From Nostocales cyanobacterium (GTDB taxonomy: Bacteria; Cyanobacteriota; Cyanobacteriia; Cyanobacteriales; Nostocaceae), in contig RDXV01000017.1 in NCBI GenBank assembly GCA_004292695.1, forward strand, positions 1-48,161: a stretch of 48,161 nucleotides of DNA, written 5' to 3'. Both the position numbers and the translations under genes were made by a program. The notes beneath the pieces are model-generated. The model worked only from the letters and a program-made list of their open reading frames with translations, searched no databases and was not told the DNA's origin. Numbering within the stretch: the stretch's first letter is position 1; every line of letters starts with the position of its first letter. Positions 1-8,024 of this stretch are shown here, piece by piece.

Positions 1-98
1 CAACTGTCAACTGTCAACTGTCAACTGTCAACTGTCAACTGTCAACTGTCAACTGTCAACTGTCAACTGTCAACTGTCAACTGTCAACTGTCAACTGT
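1..98. repeat. Heptanucleotide STRR array (caactgt)14
   Basis: Fourteen exact head-to-tail copies of the 7-mer caactgt, cut by the left window edge, so the true array may be longer. It stops three bases before the stop codon of the small minus-strand gene that follows. The same unit and its one-base variant cacctgt recur near 22.1, 39.6 and 48.1 kb. Confidence 0.95.
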
Positions 99-100
99 CT

Positions 101-379
101 TCAACGTGTACCGCTACCATAACTACTATCTGGTGCGCCATAGTTGGGGGGAATGTAAACATTGTGATCTTCTTGATTTTCTTCTTTTAAATTTTCATGG
201 ACTAATGAATCACTTTTCATATCTCTTAAAATATTAAGTCTCTCAATACTGATTCTTGAATCTGCTATTGTGGGAATTAACATCAAAATAGCAAGTACAG
301 ACAAGATCACAAAACTTGTAATTCTTATTTTTGTATCTATTGACCTTAGTACATTGAATAGCATATACTTTGATTCCAA
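101..379 (-). CDS. Small single-pass membrane protein with a Gly/Pro/Ser-rich C-terminal motif
   Basis: A 92-aa product I cannot assign to a function. Residues about 20-38 (ITSFVILSVLAILMLIPTI) form one hydrophobic segment, so it is probably a signal anchor or single transmembrane helix. A charged Asp/Glu/Lys-rich stretch follows, and the tail reads IPPNYGAPDSSYGSGTR. From memory, tails of the type PPxxGGPDxxxGSGTR recur on small exported proteins of filamentous cyanobacteria, which favours a real gene, but I did not check this. The stop codon abuts the caactgt array. No close neighbour suggests a pathway; the next gene is 800 bp away. Confidence 0.6.
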   Translation of the reverse strand: MESKYMLFNVLRSIDTKIRITSFVILSVLAILMLIPTIADSRISIERLNILRDMKSDSLVHENLKEENQEDHNVYIPPNYGAPDSSYGSGTR

Positions 380-454
380 GAATTTACTAATCTTATTAGT
401 CTAGTGATTACAATTCAATATCAAAGAATTTCTTATTTAAAGCATATCTAATAC

Positions 455-524
455 ATAGGGTTTGCTGAAAAAGTCTGTTCGTTGAGGCTCTTAATAGGGA
501 ATAGGGAATAGGGAATAAGGAATA
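455..524. repeat. Partial copy of the MITE-like repeat
   Basis: Begins tagggtttgctgaaa, close to the left end of the complete element at 1034. The shared core tcgttgaggctcttaatagg and a short aatagggaat array follow. The expected right terminal repeat is missing; a weak look-alike (ttctcagcccc) lies near 559-569. I read it as a decayed or interrupted copy. Confidence 0.6.
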
Positions 525-1033
525 GTTTGAGCTATCTGTCATCCCCAAATTTTTGGATTTCTCAGCCCCAAGATGCACAATTTTTCAGGTTTAACCTTCA
601 AATATCTTGCACTTTATTTCTTCGTGTTCAGCCTCAAACCTTTGATTTATCAGGGTTTTGGGTTTATATGGCTAACGCCACGCTATCAGCAAGCCCTACA
701 TATCCAGTGGATATTATCCTGTTTACAGTTATAATATTCCAACTATTTAAAGCATATTTCAGATTAAAAACTTATCTTTGCTTCAATTTTGAATATTTAC
801 TGGATTTACTCCTACACTCTCAATGCTCAATTGATTTTGATATGACTTAGTTTAGTTATCATCTGAAAGTAGCTGTTTTATTTGTTTTTTAACCTTAACT
901 TAATTTTTAAGCTATTCAATTAGGGATTTTCTCAATCAAAAAATATAAACATTTATAAAAAATGATAATCAGTAATATAACTTTTTATTTAATGAATAAA
1001 GAATTTACGTACCTTAATAAAAGTTAATTTACA

Positions 1034-1134
1034 TAGGGGTTGCTGAGAAATTCTTTTCGTTGAGGCTCTTAATAGGGAATAGGGAATAGGGAATAGGGAA
1101 TAGGGAGAATAGGGAATAGTTTCAGCAACCCCTA
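1034..1134. mobile_element. MITE-like element with 13-bp terminal inverted repeats
   Basis: A 101-bp element bounded by taggggttgctga (1034-1046) and its exact reverse complement tcagcaaccccta (1122-1134). The interior is a short unique core (tcgttgaggctcttaatagg) plus an array of the heptamer agggaat. It has no coding capacity. Perfect terminal inverted repeats and a second partial copy 580 bp away suggest a non-autonomous mobile element or a structured repeat that carries the STRR along. No clear target-site duplication is visible. Confidence 0.6.
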
Positions 1135-1181
1135 AATAATGTCGGTTAACGTCTCAAAATAGCTTGGTGAGAAAGTCAGAA

Positions 1182-2336
1182 TTAACCATAACCAAGACTA
1201 CTGACTGTGACGGGTTTGGAGTTTAAAACTTGTTGATAAAGTTCTTGTAATCGAGTTACATTATCATTGAGAGTGTACCGTTCTAAAACACGATTTCTGG
1301 CTTTGTGACCTAAAAGAGTAGTTAATTCGGGATGATCTCTAAACAAAGGTAAAAGGGTACGTAATTGAGAAGTCACAGCTTTAGTATTGATAACTACTCC
1401 CGCACCTTTTTCTAACACTTCTCCATCAGCACCGACATCAGTAGCTAAACAAGCTAAACCGCAGGACATAGCTTCTAATAAAGATAAAGATAAACCCTCA
1501 ACTAAAGAGGGTAAAATAAATACATCTGCACCTCTTAAAATTTCTATTCTGCGTTCTTCACTAGCTACAAAACCTAACCAAATAATGCCATATTCTTCGC
1601 CATAAAATGGTTCTAGGGTAGACCTTAATATACCGTCACCAACTATTAATAATTTGCTGTTTTCTCCCATATTTGACTGTTTCCAGGCTTTGAGTAGAGA
1701 TTCTACATTTTTTTCGGGAGCTATACGGCCTTGGTAAACAAACAAACGTTCTGCTTTAAATTCTTTTTTGATATTAGAAGTCCCTGGAGAATATTTAACA
1801 GTGTCAACTCCGTTAGGAATTACAGCTATTTTTTCCTCTCTGACTCCCATTTTAGCTAATAATTCTTTTTGAATTTGGGAAAAAATAATTACTTGATGAT
1901 AATTATCTAAAAAAGGTGCATATAACTGATAAGCTAAAATTTGAGTACCAGAAATTAATTTTGCTCCTTTACCTGCAAAAGCAGTATGAAAAGTAGCAAC
2001 CAGTGGTAAATTTAATTCTTCACAAATTTCTGGGAGAGCAAAATCTAAAGTTGATAGAGTTAAAGAAGCATGAACAATATCAGGTTTGATTTCCCGCAGA
2101 GAATCAGTTAAAACCCTAGTAGCTTTTAATGTAGGAATTGTGTAAACTTGAGACTTATAGAGAAAAGGTAAGGAAACTTCTTTGCAGTTAGGCCATTTAT
2201 CTGATTCTGATTCTTCTTGGGCAAAGTGCAGAAAACTAACTTCGTGTCCCCTATCTAATAATCTATTTGTAATTTCTCTTCCGTAGGTGACATTACCGCA
2301 AAAAGGTGTTTTTTTTCCAATCCAGGCTATACGCAT
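1182..2336 (-). CDS. Glycosyltransferase family 4 (group 1) protein
   Basis: A 384-aa GT-B-fold glycosyltransferase, predicted to move a sugar from an activated donor to a lipid, sugar or polysaccharide acceptor at the cytoplasmic face of a membrane. The N-terminal domain opens MRIAWIGKKTPFCGNVTYGR, the usual GT4 start with a Gly-rich acceptor-side loop. The C-terminal domain has FVYQGRIAPEKNVESLLKAW and LLIVGDG, then the donor-binding E-x7-E motif in VEGLSLSLLEAMSCG near residues 277-287. Length is typical for the family. It resembles phosphatidylinositol mannosyltransferase/SqdX-like enzymes, but donor and acceptor cannot be read from sequence. It stands alone, with a 0.7-kb gap to the next minus-strand gene upstream. 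Confidence 0.9.
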   Translation of the reverse strand: MRIAWIGKKTPFCGNVTYGREITNRLLDRGHEVSFLHFAQEESESDKWPNCKEVSLPFLYKSQVYTIPTLKATRVLTDSLREIKPDIVHASLTLSTLDFALPEICEELNLPLVATFHTAFAGKGAKLISGTQILAYQLYAPFLDNYHQVIIFSQIQKELLAKMGVREEKIAVIPNGVDTVKYSPGTSNIKKEFKAERLFVYQGRIAPEKNVESLLKAWKQSNMGENSKLLIVGDGILRSTLEPFYGEEYGIIWLGFVASEERRIEILRGADVFILPSLVEGLSLSLLEAMSCGLACLATDVGADGEVLEKGAGVVINTKAVTSQLRTLLPLFRDHPELTTLLGHKARNRVLERYTLNDNVTRLQELYQQVLNSKPVTVSSLGYG

Positions 2337-2380
2337 TCTTTAATTATTTGTGAAGAAAAGCTGGTTTATATTGAAGAATT

Positions 2381-2420
2381 CAGGAGTCAGAAGTCAGGAG
2401 TCAGAAGTCAGGAGTCAGAA
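2381..2420. repeat. STRR caggagtcagaagt (2 x 7 bp)
   Basis: About three copies of a 14-bp unit built from two related heptamers (caggagt, cagaagt), immediately upstream of the glycosyltransferase gene. Related gagtcagg-type units occur at 6606-6643 and in the 3' end of the ABC transporter gene. Confidence 0.8.
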
Positions 2421-2950
2421 TATTAGATCAATCATTTTCTAGATAAACTTAAATAAGCCGACTACTGAACATTGATCACTGAATACTAACGTTTATATTT
2501 TTATAGTTAGCTGTTTTGATACTGTTATACTTGCTGATTATTTATTATCACTTATTTTTACCAGATTTTATTGGTAATTTAGTGATAGAAAACCAAACTC
2601 AATAGGAATTGATGATGGTTTTATTTTAGAGTTTGATAAGTTGTGAATTCATACAGTAGTTTTGTGGTAAATGAGGTACAAATTTACATCAAAAAACCTT
2701 ACATGAAAAGGATTTTAAAGCTGATAGCTGACCGCTGATAGCTGAAAGCTACTGTAAAATAATTACAACTTAAATGAGGATCATCTTAATGTGATCCACA
2801 GCAAGTATTCCCTGAATTTTGGCTGGTCTAAGTTTAGCATGAAAACTAATGCCGTATTCAATTATTGATGATCTCTGGGGTGGTAAGTAAGTTGGCACAA
2901 AAAACTGATATATATTACAAGATGTAAAATTGCTAAAAGTCTCTTTCATC

Positions 2951-2981
2951 TTGCCTTTTGCCTTTTGCCTTTTGCCTTGCC
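2951..2981. repeat. Heptanucleotide STRR (tgccttt)
   Basis: Four near-perfect copies of tgccttt/ttgcctt about 30 bp past the MFS transporter stop codon on the minus strand. On that strand it reads as aaaggca repeats. Confidence 0.8.
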
Positions 2982-3013
2982 ACAAGGATAAATTTTAACG
3001 CCCACCTACTTAA

Positions 3014-4636
3014 CTACTCATGGGAATTATACCAGGTGAGGATACCTACCAAGAAGATAATGAGAGCTAACCCCAAGAATACTGATTTTAAACCAATAAA
3101 GGTTTCGGCTAAACCTGCTAATGCCAGGGGTAGGGAGAGAGCGATATTAACAACATTATTCTGTAGTCCAAATACTTTACCGCGCATTTCTGGGGGTGTT
3201 TCGGTTTGGATGGCGGTTTGCATGGGGATACCAACTAATGCACCAAAAACGCCGACTAGGGTAATGAGGGGTAAGACTAACCAGAGTTGGGTATTGAAGA
3301 AGGAGATACAGACTAATGATGCGGCCATACCCAAACAACCACAGAAACTAAGTTGTCTGTAGGTAAAACGTTGACCAAATTGACCAAGAATTGCTGCACC
3401 TACGGCGATACCGACACCTGCGGAGGCGAGTAAAAAGCCAAATTGGGATGCTTTCAAGTTGGGGATAATTTCTGCCATGCGTACTGCAAGGACAGTTAAA
3501 GCGGCGAAGATAGAAAATAAGATAGTTAGTTGTAATAGGGCGTTACGAACACGTTTGTTTTCTTTGAGGTAGCGTAACCCATCGCGGAGATCGGCAAATA
3601 CATGAGGAAACTCTGTTTCTGGGGGGTGGGGTTTTTCGTTGGTTCTGAGTAAAAGGAGAATAATACCGGCGATCCCGTAACTACCACCAACTAAAATTTC
3701 TTTACCAAACCCATTATTACCACCTAATGTTGCCCAAATATTATCAGCTAAAACTAAAACAGGTTCTCCCACTGCAAAACCGACAATTACCGAGGCCATC
3801 ATTGTGGTTGTGTAGAGAGAATTGGCTGATAGTAAATGTTGTTCTGGGACTATTAAAGGAATTGCTGCTTGTTCTGCGGGGGCAAAAAATTGGGTGAGTG
3901 TGGAAACTAAAAAAGTTACCAATAAAATCATTAAAAAACCTACAGGTAAAACTCCTACAGGTTGCCAGTCATGGGTTAACCATAACAGAAAGGGAATGAC
4001 TAAAACTAAAATACCACGCCAAATATTTGATGCTACTAATACAGCTTTTTTTGACCATCTATCTACAAATACACCGGCTAGTGAACCAAACAAAACAGCG
4101 GGAATTGTAAAGATCATCATTAGGGCTGATACCCAACCACTAATACTTTGCCCACTATGTTGAAATTCACTGTTAATCAAAGCAATCATTAATACTAAAT
4201 ATACTTTATCTGCTAATTGACAAAAAATTTGTCCTCCCCATAAAGCGATAAAGTTGGGATTTTTTAAAACTGGGAAAAATCCGGTTGTTTGTTCTGATTC
4301 TGATCGCTCATTTCCATCTGAACCTGAACCATTATTTGCGGATATTTTTGGTTTGTCTATTTGTAAATTCTCCTGTGGGTGATCTTTTTTTCCATTGACA
4401 TCATGACCGTTCGAGAATTGCTCTGGGTTAGATGTTTTGGATATTTGGCGATCGCTTGGGGATGTTTCTGAGTGACTATTTTGGCTAGATTTACCGTGAG
4501 CAACAGAGCGTAAATGACTAGGTGTTTTAGTTTCTGAAGCTCGATGTTTGTTTTTAGCTTGGCTGGGTGATGGGGACTGGTTTTTTCTATCTAAATCAGA
4601 CGATTGCATCATGGTTCGCGGCAAAATAAGAATCAA
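3014..4636 (-). CDS. MFS transporter with a long hydrophilic N-terminal extension
   Basis: A 540-aa major facilitator superfamily permease of the EntS/macrolide-efflux-like (MFS_3) type, predicted to be a plasma-membrane exporter; the substrate is unknown. Membrane segments start near residue 125 ([21 protein letters not shown]), and the A-motif-like loop [21 protein letters not shown] follows the second or third helix. About 12 helices are present. The first ~115 residues are Ser/Asn/Gln/Lys-rich and disordered-looking, longer than usual. The listed ATG overlaps the end of recO by 41 bp. Met-9 and Met-10 (4612, 4609) would cut the overlap to about 15 bp and are equally plausible starts. The overlap argues for co-transcription and translational coupling with recO. 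Confidence 0.88.
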   Translation of the reverse strand: MILILPRTMMQSSDLDRKNQSPSPSQAKNKHRASETKTPSHLRSVAHGKSSQNSHSETSPSDRQISKTSNPEQFSNGHDVNGKKDHPQENLQIDKPKISANNGSGSDGNERSESEQTTGFFPVLKNPNFIALWGGQIFCQLADKVYLVLMIALINSEFQHSGQSISGWVSALMMIFTIPAVLFGSLAGVFVDRWSKKAVLVASNIWRGILVLVIPFLLWLTHDWQPVGVLPVGFLMILLVTFLVSTLTQFFAPAEQAAIPLIVPEQHLLSANSLYTTTMMASVIVGFAVGEPVLVLADNIWATLGGNNGFGKEILVGGSYGIAGIILLLLRTNEKPHPPETEFPHVFADLRDGLRYLKENKRVRNALLQLTILFSIFAALTVLAVRMAEIIPNLKASQFGFLLASAGVGIAVGAAILGQFGQRFTYRQLSFCGCLGMAASLVCISFFNTQLWLVLPLITLVGVFGALVGIPMQTAIQTETPPEMRGKVFGLQNNVVNIALSLPLALAGLAETFIGLKSVFLGLALIIFLVGILTWYNSHE

Positions 4637-5513
4637 TCAAAGTGGCAGAACGAATAGGGCGACCCAGATGATACTGAGTGTACTGGCGCAAAATTTGCTC
4701 GACTGTCAACCAGCCAGAATTTGCAGCTGCTTCTATTTGCATTATCTCTGGTTGGGACAAATATTGGAGCATTTCTAGTTCTTTTCCTGCTAACCGACGG
4801 GAGATTTTGGGCAGGTCTTGGAGGTGAAAAACCGTTTCATAGTCTGGGTTTGAGGATTTTTCACTCTCGGAAGAATTGAGGAGTGCTTGTTTTTGCTGTT
4901 CTCTGTTTTTTCTCAACTCTTCCCAGGTTTGTAAACACACTGCTCCACCTGCGGTAATGCTAAAACCTACTTGCGAGTTAGGGTTATTGAGGTCTGGAGA
5001 CAGTGGACGTTGGCTTAAACAGCAAAATTGCACTTGGGGGGCTATTCCTGCTAAGGCTAACAGGTGAAATACGCCCTGGGCTAATTGGGCAATTACATTA
5101 GCACCTTTGGGTAATGCTTCTAAACGTTTTAGATGCTCATTGAGCAATTCATAGAGTTCTTCTTGGGGATGCTCGCTTAAAGCTTGACATAATACGATTT
5201 CTGCTAAATATTGACTGGCTGCTAATTTTCCCAAGTCTTTGGTTAAACCGGGATAGGTTTTGATAGTTTCAGCTTGGGATATTCTATCCAGTCCTTGTTT
5301 ACCTGGTTGTGATGACTTGCCTTGAGAAAGGAGTAATTCATTCACTACAAACATTCCACTTCTACCGCCCAGGCTGGAATTGTGCTTTCTTGAACCAGAG
5401 GCGATCGCCCGAATTAGCCCAAATTCCTTGGTTAATATGGTAATTATTTTATCGTTTTCTCCTAGCGCCTGGCTTTTAAGATTAATTCCTGTAGCTTGGT
5501 AAGTTTTAGTCAT
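4596..5513 (-). CDS. recO: DNA repair protein RecO
   Basis: RecO (305 aa) mediates RecF-pathway recombination: it loads RecA on SSB-coated DNA and anneals strands. The N-terminal OB-fold is visible ([40 protein letters not shown]), followed by the helical domain typical of RecO ([36 protein letters not shown]). It is longer than E. coli RecO (~240 aa), mainly through a Ser/Gln/Glu-rich insert near residues 200-225. The start codon (5511-5513) lies inside a tagtcat heptamer array, read on the minus strand as ATGACTA, so no ordinary ribosome binding site is visible. I kept this start because [10 protein letters not shown] matches the family N-terminus. The 3' end overlaps the MFS gene. Confidence 0.93.
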   Translation of the reverse strand: MTKTYQATGINLKSQALGENDKIITILTKEFGLIRAIASGSRKHNSSLGGRSGMFVVNELLLSQGKSSQPGKQGLDRISQAETIKTYPGLTKDLGKLAASQYLAEIVLCQALSEHPQEELYELLNEHLKRLEALPKGANVIAQLAQGVFHLLALAGIAPQVQFCCLSQRPLSPDLNNPNSQVGFSITAGGAVCLQTWEELRKNREQQKQALLNSSESEKSSNPDYETVFHLQDLPKISRRLAGKELEMLQYLSQPEIMQIEAAANSGWLTVEQILRQYTQYHLGRPIRSATLIDSYFAANHDAIV

Positions 5514-5560
5514 TAGTCATTAGTCATTAGTCATTAGTTATTAGTCATTAGTCATTAGTT
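5507..5560. repeat. Heptanucleotide STRR (tagtcat), overlapping the recO start codon
   Basis: About seven copies of tagtcat with one variant (tagttat). The first copy includes the recO initiation codon. On the minus strand each unit supplies an ATG, so the recO leader holds several tandem ATGs in shifting frames, each soon closed by a stop (ATG ACT AAT GAC TAA). Confidence 0.9.
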
Positions 5561-5568
5561 GTTTATTC

Positions 5569-5685
5569 TCCCCCTGCCTCCCCTGCTCCCCCTGCCTCCC
5601 CTGCCTCCCCTGCCTCCCCTGCTTCCCCTGCTCCCCCTGCCTCCCCACCTCCCCATCACCCCACCTCCCCATCACCCCCTTCCGG
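5569..5685. repeat. C-rich STRR (ccctgcctc / ctccccatcac units) running into the deoC 3' end
   Basis: A long pyrimidine-rich array of cccctgc/cctcccc units, changing to ctccccatcac-type units near 5641-5680. The last part is translated as the C-terminal tail of DeoC, and its stop codon lies inside the array. Confidence 0.85.
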
Positions 5686-6348
5686 GCGATCGCGTTGTCT
5701 GAGTAACTCTATTCCCCTGGATGTACCTAACCGAGTTGCACCAGCCATAATTAAATTTAAAGCATCTTCATGGGTACGAATTCCTCCAGATGCTTTAATT
5801 CCTACTCTATCTTTAGCTATTTCCTTCAAAAAACGCACATCCTCAACTGTCGCGCCTCCATTCCAACCTGTACTGGTTTTCAAAAAAGCAGCGCCCGCAT
5901 CCATCGCTAGTTCTGCTGATAGTTTTTTCTCCGCATCTGTCAACAAACTTGTTTCTAAAATGACTTTGACAGGTATTCCCGTTTCCTCGCAAATTGTGGC
6001 CATTTCTCGGTGTAATTCTTCTGTTTTACCAGCTTTTAACCAACCTAAATTAATTACCACATCTAACTCCTGCGCTCCATTTTCCACCGCTTCCTGCGCC
6101 TCGTATAGCTTCACTGCTGAAGTTGTACTACCAGTAGGAAAACCGATCACCGTACAAACCTTGGGGTTTTTGTTGTGCAGCAGTTCCACAGCTTGTTTAA
6201 CATAACAAGGATGAATACAAACCGCTGCAAAATTAAATCTATATGCCTCTTCACACCATCGCTCAATCTGCTCCGGGGTAGTAGTGGGTAGGAGCAGAGA
6301 ATGATCGATAAATGGCGCAATATCAATATTGGGATAGTCTGCTGCCAT
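5656..6348 (-). CDS. deoC: Deoxyribose-phosphate aldolase
   Basis: Class I aldolase (230 aa) that splits 2-deoxyribose-5-phosphate into glyceraldehyde-3-phosphate and acetaldehyde, for deoxynucleoside salvage in the cytoplasm. Core motifs: [11 protein letters not shown] at the N-terminus, [30 protein letters not shown] with the catalytic Asp near 96, the Schiff-base lysine K157 in FLKTSTGW, and the second lysine K185 in [11 protein letters not shown]. Barrel and length are normal. The last ~8 residues (PEGGDGEVG) are encoded by the C-rich repeat array, so they are not part of the conserved fold. It lies about 140 bp upstream of recO, separated only by repeats, and may be co-transcribed with it. 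Confidence 0.95.
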   Translation of the reverse strand: MAADYPNIDIAPFIDHSLLLPTTTPEQIERWCEEAYRFNFAAVCIHPCYVKQAVELLHNKNPKVCTVIGFPTGSTTSAVKLYEAQEAVENGAQELDVVINLGWLKAGKTEELHREMATICEETGIPVKVILETSLLTDAEKKLSAELAMDAGAAFLKTSTGWNGGATVEDVRFLKEIAKDRVGIKASGGIRTHEDALNLIMAGATRLGTSRGIELLRQRDRPEGGDGEVG

Positions 6349-6652
<304 letters not shown>

Positions 6653-7801
6653 CTAAATCTTCAAAAATTCTAATATACTTTGAGCTAAAGATCGAGCAGC
6701 TAAATAAGGTACACCATTACCCACAGTTTTAAACATATTAGTTAAAGACATATTTTCTGGTAAGATAAAACCAGACGGTAAAGATTGAATTGCCAAAGCT
6801 TCCGCTACAGAAATACGGCGAACTTTATAAGGATGTAAATGTACCTCATTATTACCATAACAAGCTGTGGGAGAATAACGCCATCTGTGTAATCTTTTAA
6901 AAGATTTCCGAGAATCATCACCTTCATCAATACTAGCAAATTTTGTGATCCCTGCTCTGGGTTGAAAGTAATGTTTTCCATTGGGATGATGAACCACATT
7001 ATTTCTTAAAAACCAATATTCAACAGTTAATTCTTGCGGAATATGATCAGGACAATTAGTAAAACTATTTTCTTTAAATGGTTCAGTTTTTATCCAAGGA
7101 AAATCAAAAACTTGACTTTTATCATATTTAATAAACTGACTCCAAGGAAAATTAAAATTATTTAATTCTAATATTTTTATTTCCTGAACTTTCAAAAAAT
7201 CGCTTTTAAAACCTATTAAAATAATTCTCTCTCTATCCTGTGGTACACCATATTCAATAGAATTAATTAACCTTTCTGTTAAAATATAACCATTTTCTTG
7301 TAATCGCTGTTTCAAAGATTCATAAAATAACCGATGTTTTGTAGTTCTCCATAAACCTTTGACATTTTCAAATAAAAAGAAATCAGGTAAATTTTGACAA
7401 ATTAATTCAACATAAGCTGACGAAAGTTGCCCATTTTCACCTAAATGACCTCTATTTTTACCACCAATAGAAAAATCAGGACAAGGTGGTCCACCAATAA
7501 ACCCTATAATATTATTTTGTGTATTATTTTGATGGTTTTGTTTGCGAGCGTCTTTAATCAATTCCTGTAATTTTTGAGCAGAATTTCCATTAATTAACTT
7601 ACCGACATCTGCATCTTCTCCTTGATGATATCCATATTCAGGTTCTGGTAATTTCAACATTTCCCGTGCATAGCGATAAGCAGACATAAACGGTGGAAAT
7701 ATTTCATTAACATAGGCAATTTTATAACCTGTAGTTTCAAAACCCAAATCTAAAAAACCTGCACCAGAGAAAAAAGAAAAAATAGTAGGATATTGAATCA
7801 T
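6653..7801 (-). CDS. C5-cytosine DNA methyltransferase, apparently orphan
   Basis: A 382-aa Dcm/HhaI-type enzyme that moves a methyl group from SAM to C5 of cytosine in a specific DNA site. Motif I is FSFFSGAGFLDLGFE (residues 8-22). Motif IV is GGPPCPDFS with catalytic C107; the usual PPCQ is PPCP here. Motif VI is ENVKG (145-149), motif VIII is QDRER (188-192), and motifs IX-X are VAEALAIQSLP and VGNGVP near the C-terminus. The target-recognition region lies between about 200 and 330; its site cannot be read. No restriction endonuclease is adjacent, so it may be a solitary epigenetic methylase or a relic of an R-M pair. The coding strand is more A+T-rich than the flanking housekeeping genes, consistent with transfer. 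Confidence 0.93.
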   Translation of the reverse strand: MIQYPTIFSFFSGAGFLDLGFETTGYKIAYVNEIFPPFMSAYRYAREMLKLPEPEYGYHQGEDADVGKLINGNSAQKLQELIKDARKQNHQNNTQNNIIGFIGGPPCPDFSIGGKNRGHLGENGQLSSAYVELICQNLPDFFLFENVKGLWRTTKHRLFYESLKQRLQENGYILTERLINSIEYGVPQDRERIILIGFKSDFLKVQEIKILELNNFNFPWSQFIKYDKSQVFDFPWIKTEPFKENSFTNCPDHIPQELTVEYWFLRNNVVHHPNGKHYFQPRAGITKFASIDEGDDSRKSFKRLHRWRYSPTACYGNNEVHLHPYKVRRISVAEALAIQSLPSGFILPENMSLTNMFKTVGNGVPYLAARSLAQSILEFLKI

Positions 7802-7825
7802 AATATTAAAATTATTAACTCGTGT

Positions 7826-7972
7826 AACTCGTTCCCAGTCTCCGTTTAACTCGTTTTAACTCGTTCCCAGTCTCCGACTGGGAATGCTAGATAGAGGTTC
7901 TACCTCAACTATACAACTAAATAAAGGCAGAGCCTTTAATTATTCATTCCCACACAGAGTGTGGGAACGAGA
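7826..7972. repeat. Multi-hairpin palindromic repeat (cgttcccagtctccgactgg type)
   Basis: A structured repeat between the methyltransferase and ankyrin genes. Segments at 7861-7888 (cgttcccag...ctgggaatg) and 7944-7971 (cattcccacac...gtgtgggaacg) each fold on themselves, and the outer arms also pair with each other. Two short hairpins lie between: gaggt-tct-acctc near 7894 and aaaggc-aga-gcctt near 7923. The first arm is partly duplicated at 7826-7845. Compensated stems suggest selection on structure. I recognise it as an element common in filamentous cyanobacterial genomes, from memory only. Confidence 0.75.
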
Positions 7973-7980
7973 AAAAAAAA

Positions 7981-8021
7981 CTGTCACCTGTAACCTGTCA
8001 CCTATCACCTATCACCTATCC
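7981..8021. repeat. Heptanucleotide STRR (ctgtcac / ctatcac)
   Basis: Six units with single-base variants (ctgtcac, ctgtaac, ctatcac), ending a few bases before the stop codon of the ankyrin gene. Confidence 0.85.
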
Positions 8022-8024
8022 TAA

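Larger units (their letters stand above)
380..1181. other. Gene-poor region with two related repeat elements
   Basis: About 800 bp without a convincing gene. It carries two copies of a repeat (455-524 and 1034-1134) that share tcgttgaggctcttaatagg followed by aatagggaat heptamers. A 107-aa plus-strand frame between them (527-850) has no recognisable domain, starts next to the repeat and is probably not a gene. The stretch from 860 to 1030 is very A+T-rich and could hold the promoter of a lost gene. I see no other feature. Confidence 0.6.
2337..3013. other. Intergenic region with short repeats
   Basis: No supported gene. It contains a caggagtcagaagt repeat (2381-2420), a gctgatagctga repeat (about 2719-2750), and a tgccttt heptamer array (2951-2981) just downstream of the MFS gene's stop codon. 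A 71-aa minus-strand frame at 2770-2985 begins inside the tgccttt array (reading RQKAKGK) and looks like chance. The promoter of the glycosyltransferase should lie in 2337-2700. Confidence 0.6.

Noticed and set aside
1-98. CRISPR array, suggested by regular repeats here and elsewhere
   Set aside because: Units are 7 bp with no spacers and no cas genes; these are STRRs.
527-850. 107-aa plus-strand frame between two repeats
   Set aside because: It has no domain, is Phe/Leu-rich by composition, starts at a repeat edge and has no ribosome binding site; it is probably non-coding.
2770-2985. 71-aa minus-strand frame
   Set aside because: Its first residues (WQGKRQKAKGK) are translated from the tgccttt repeat and nothing else supports it.
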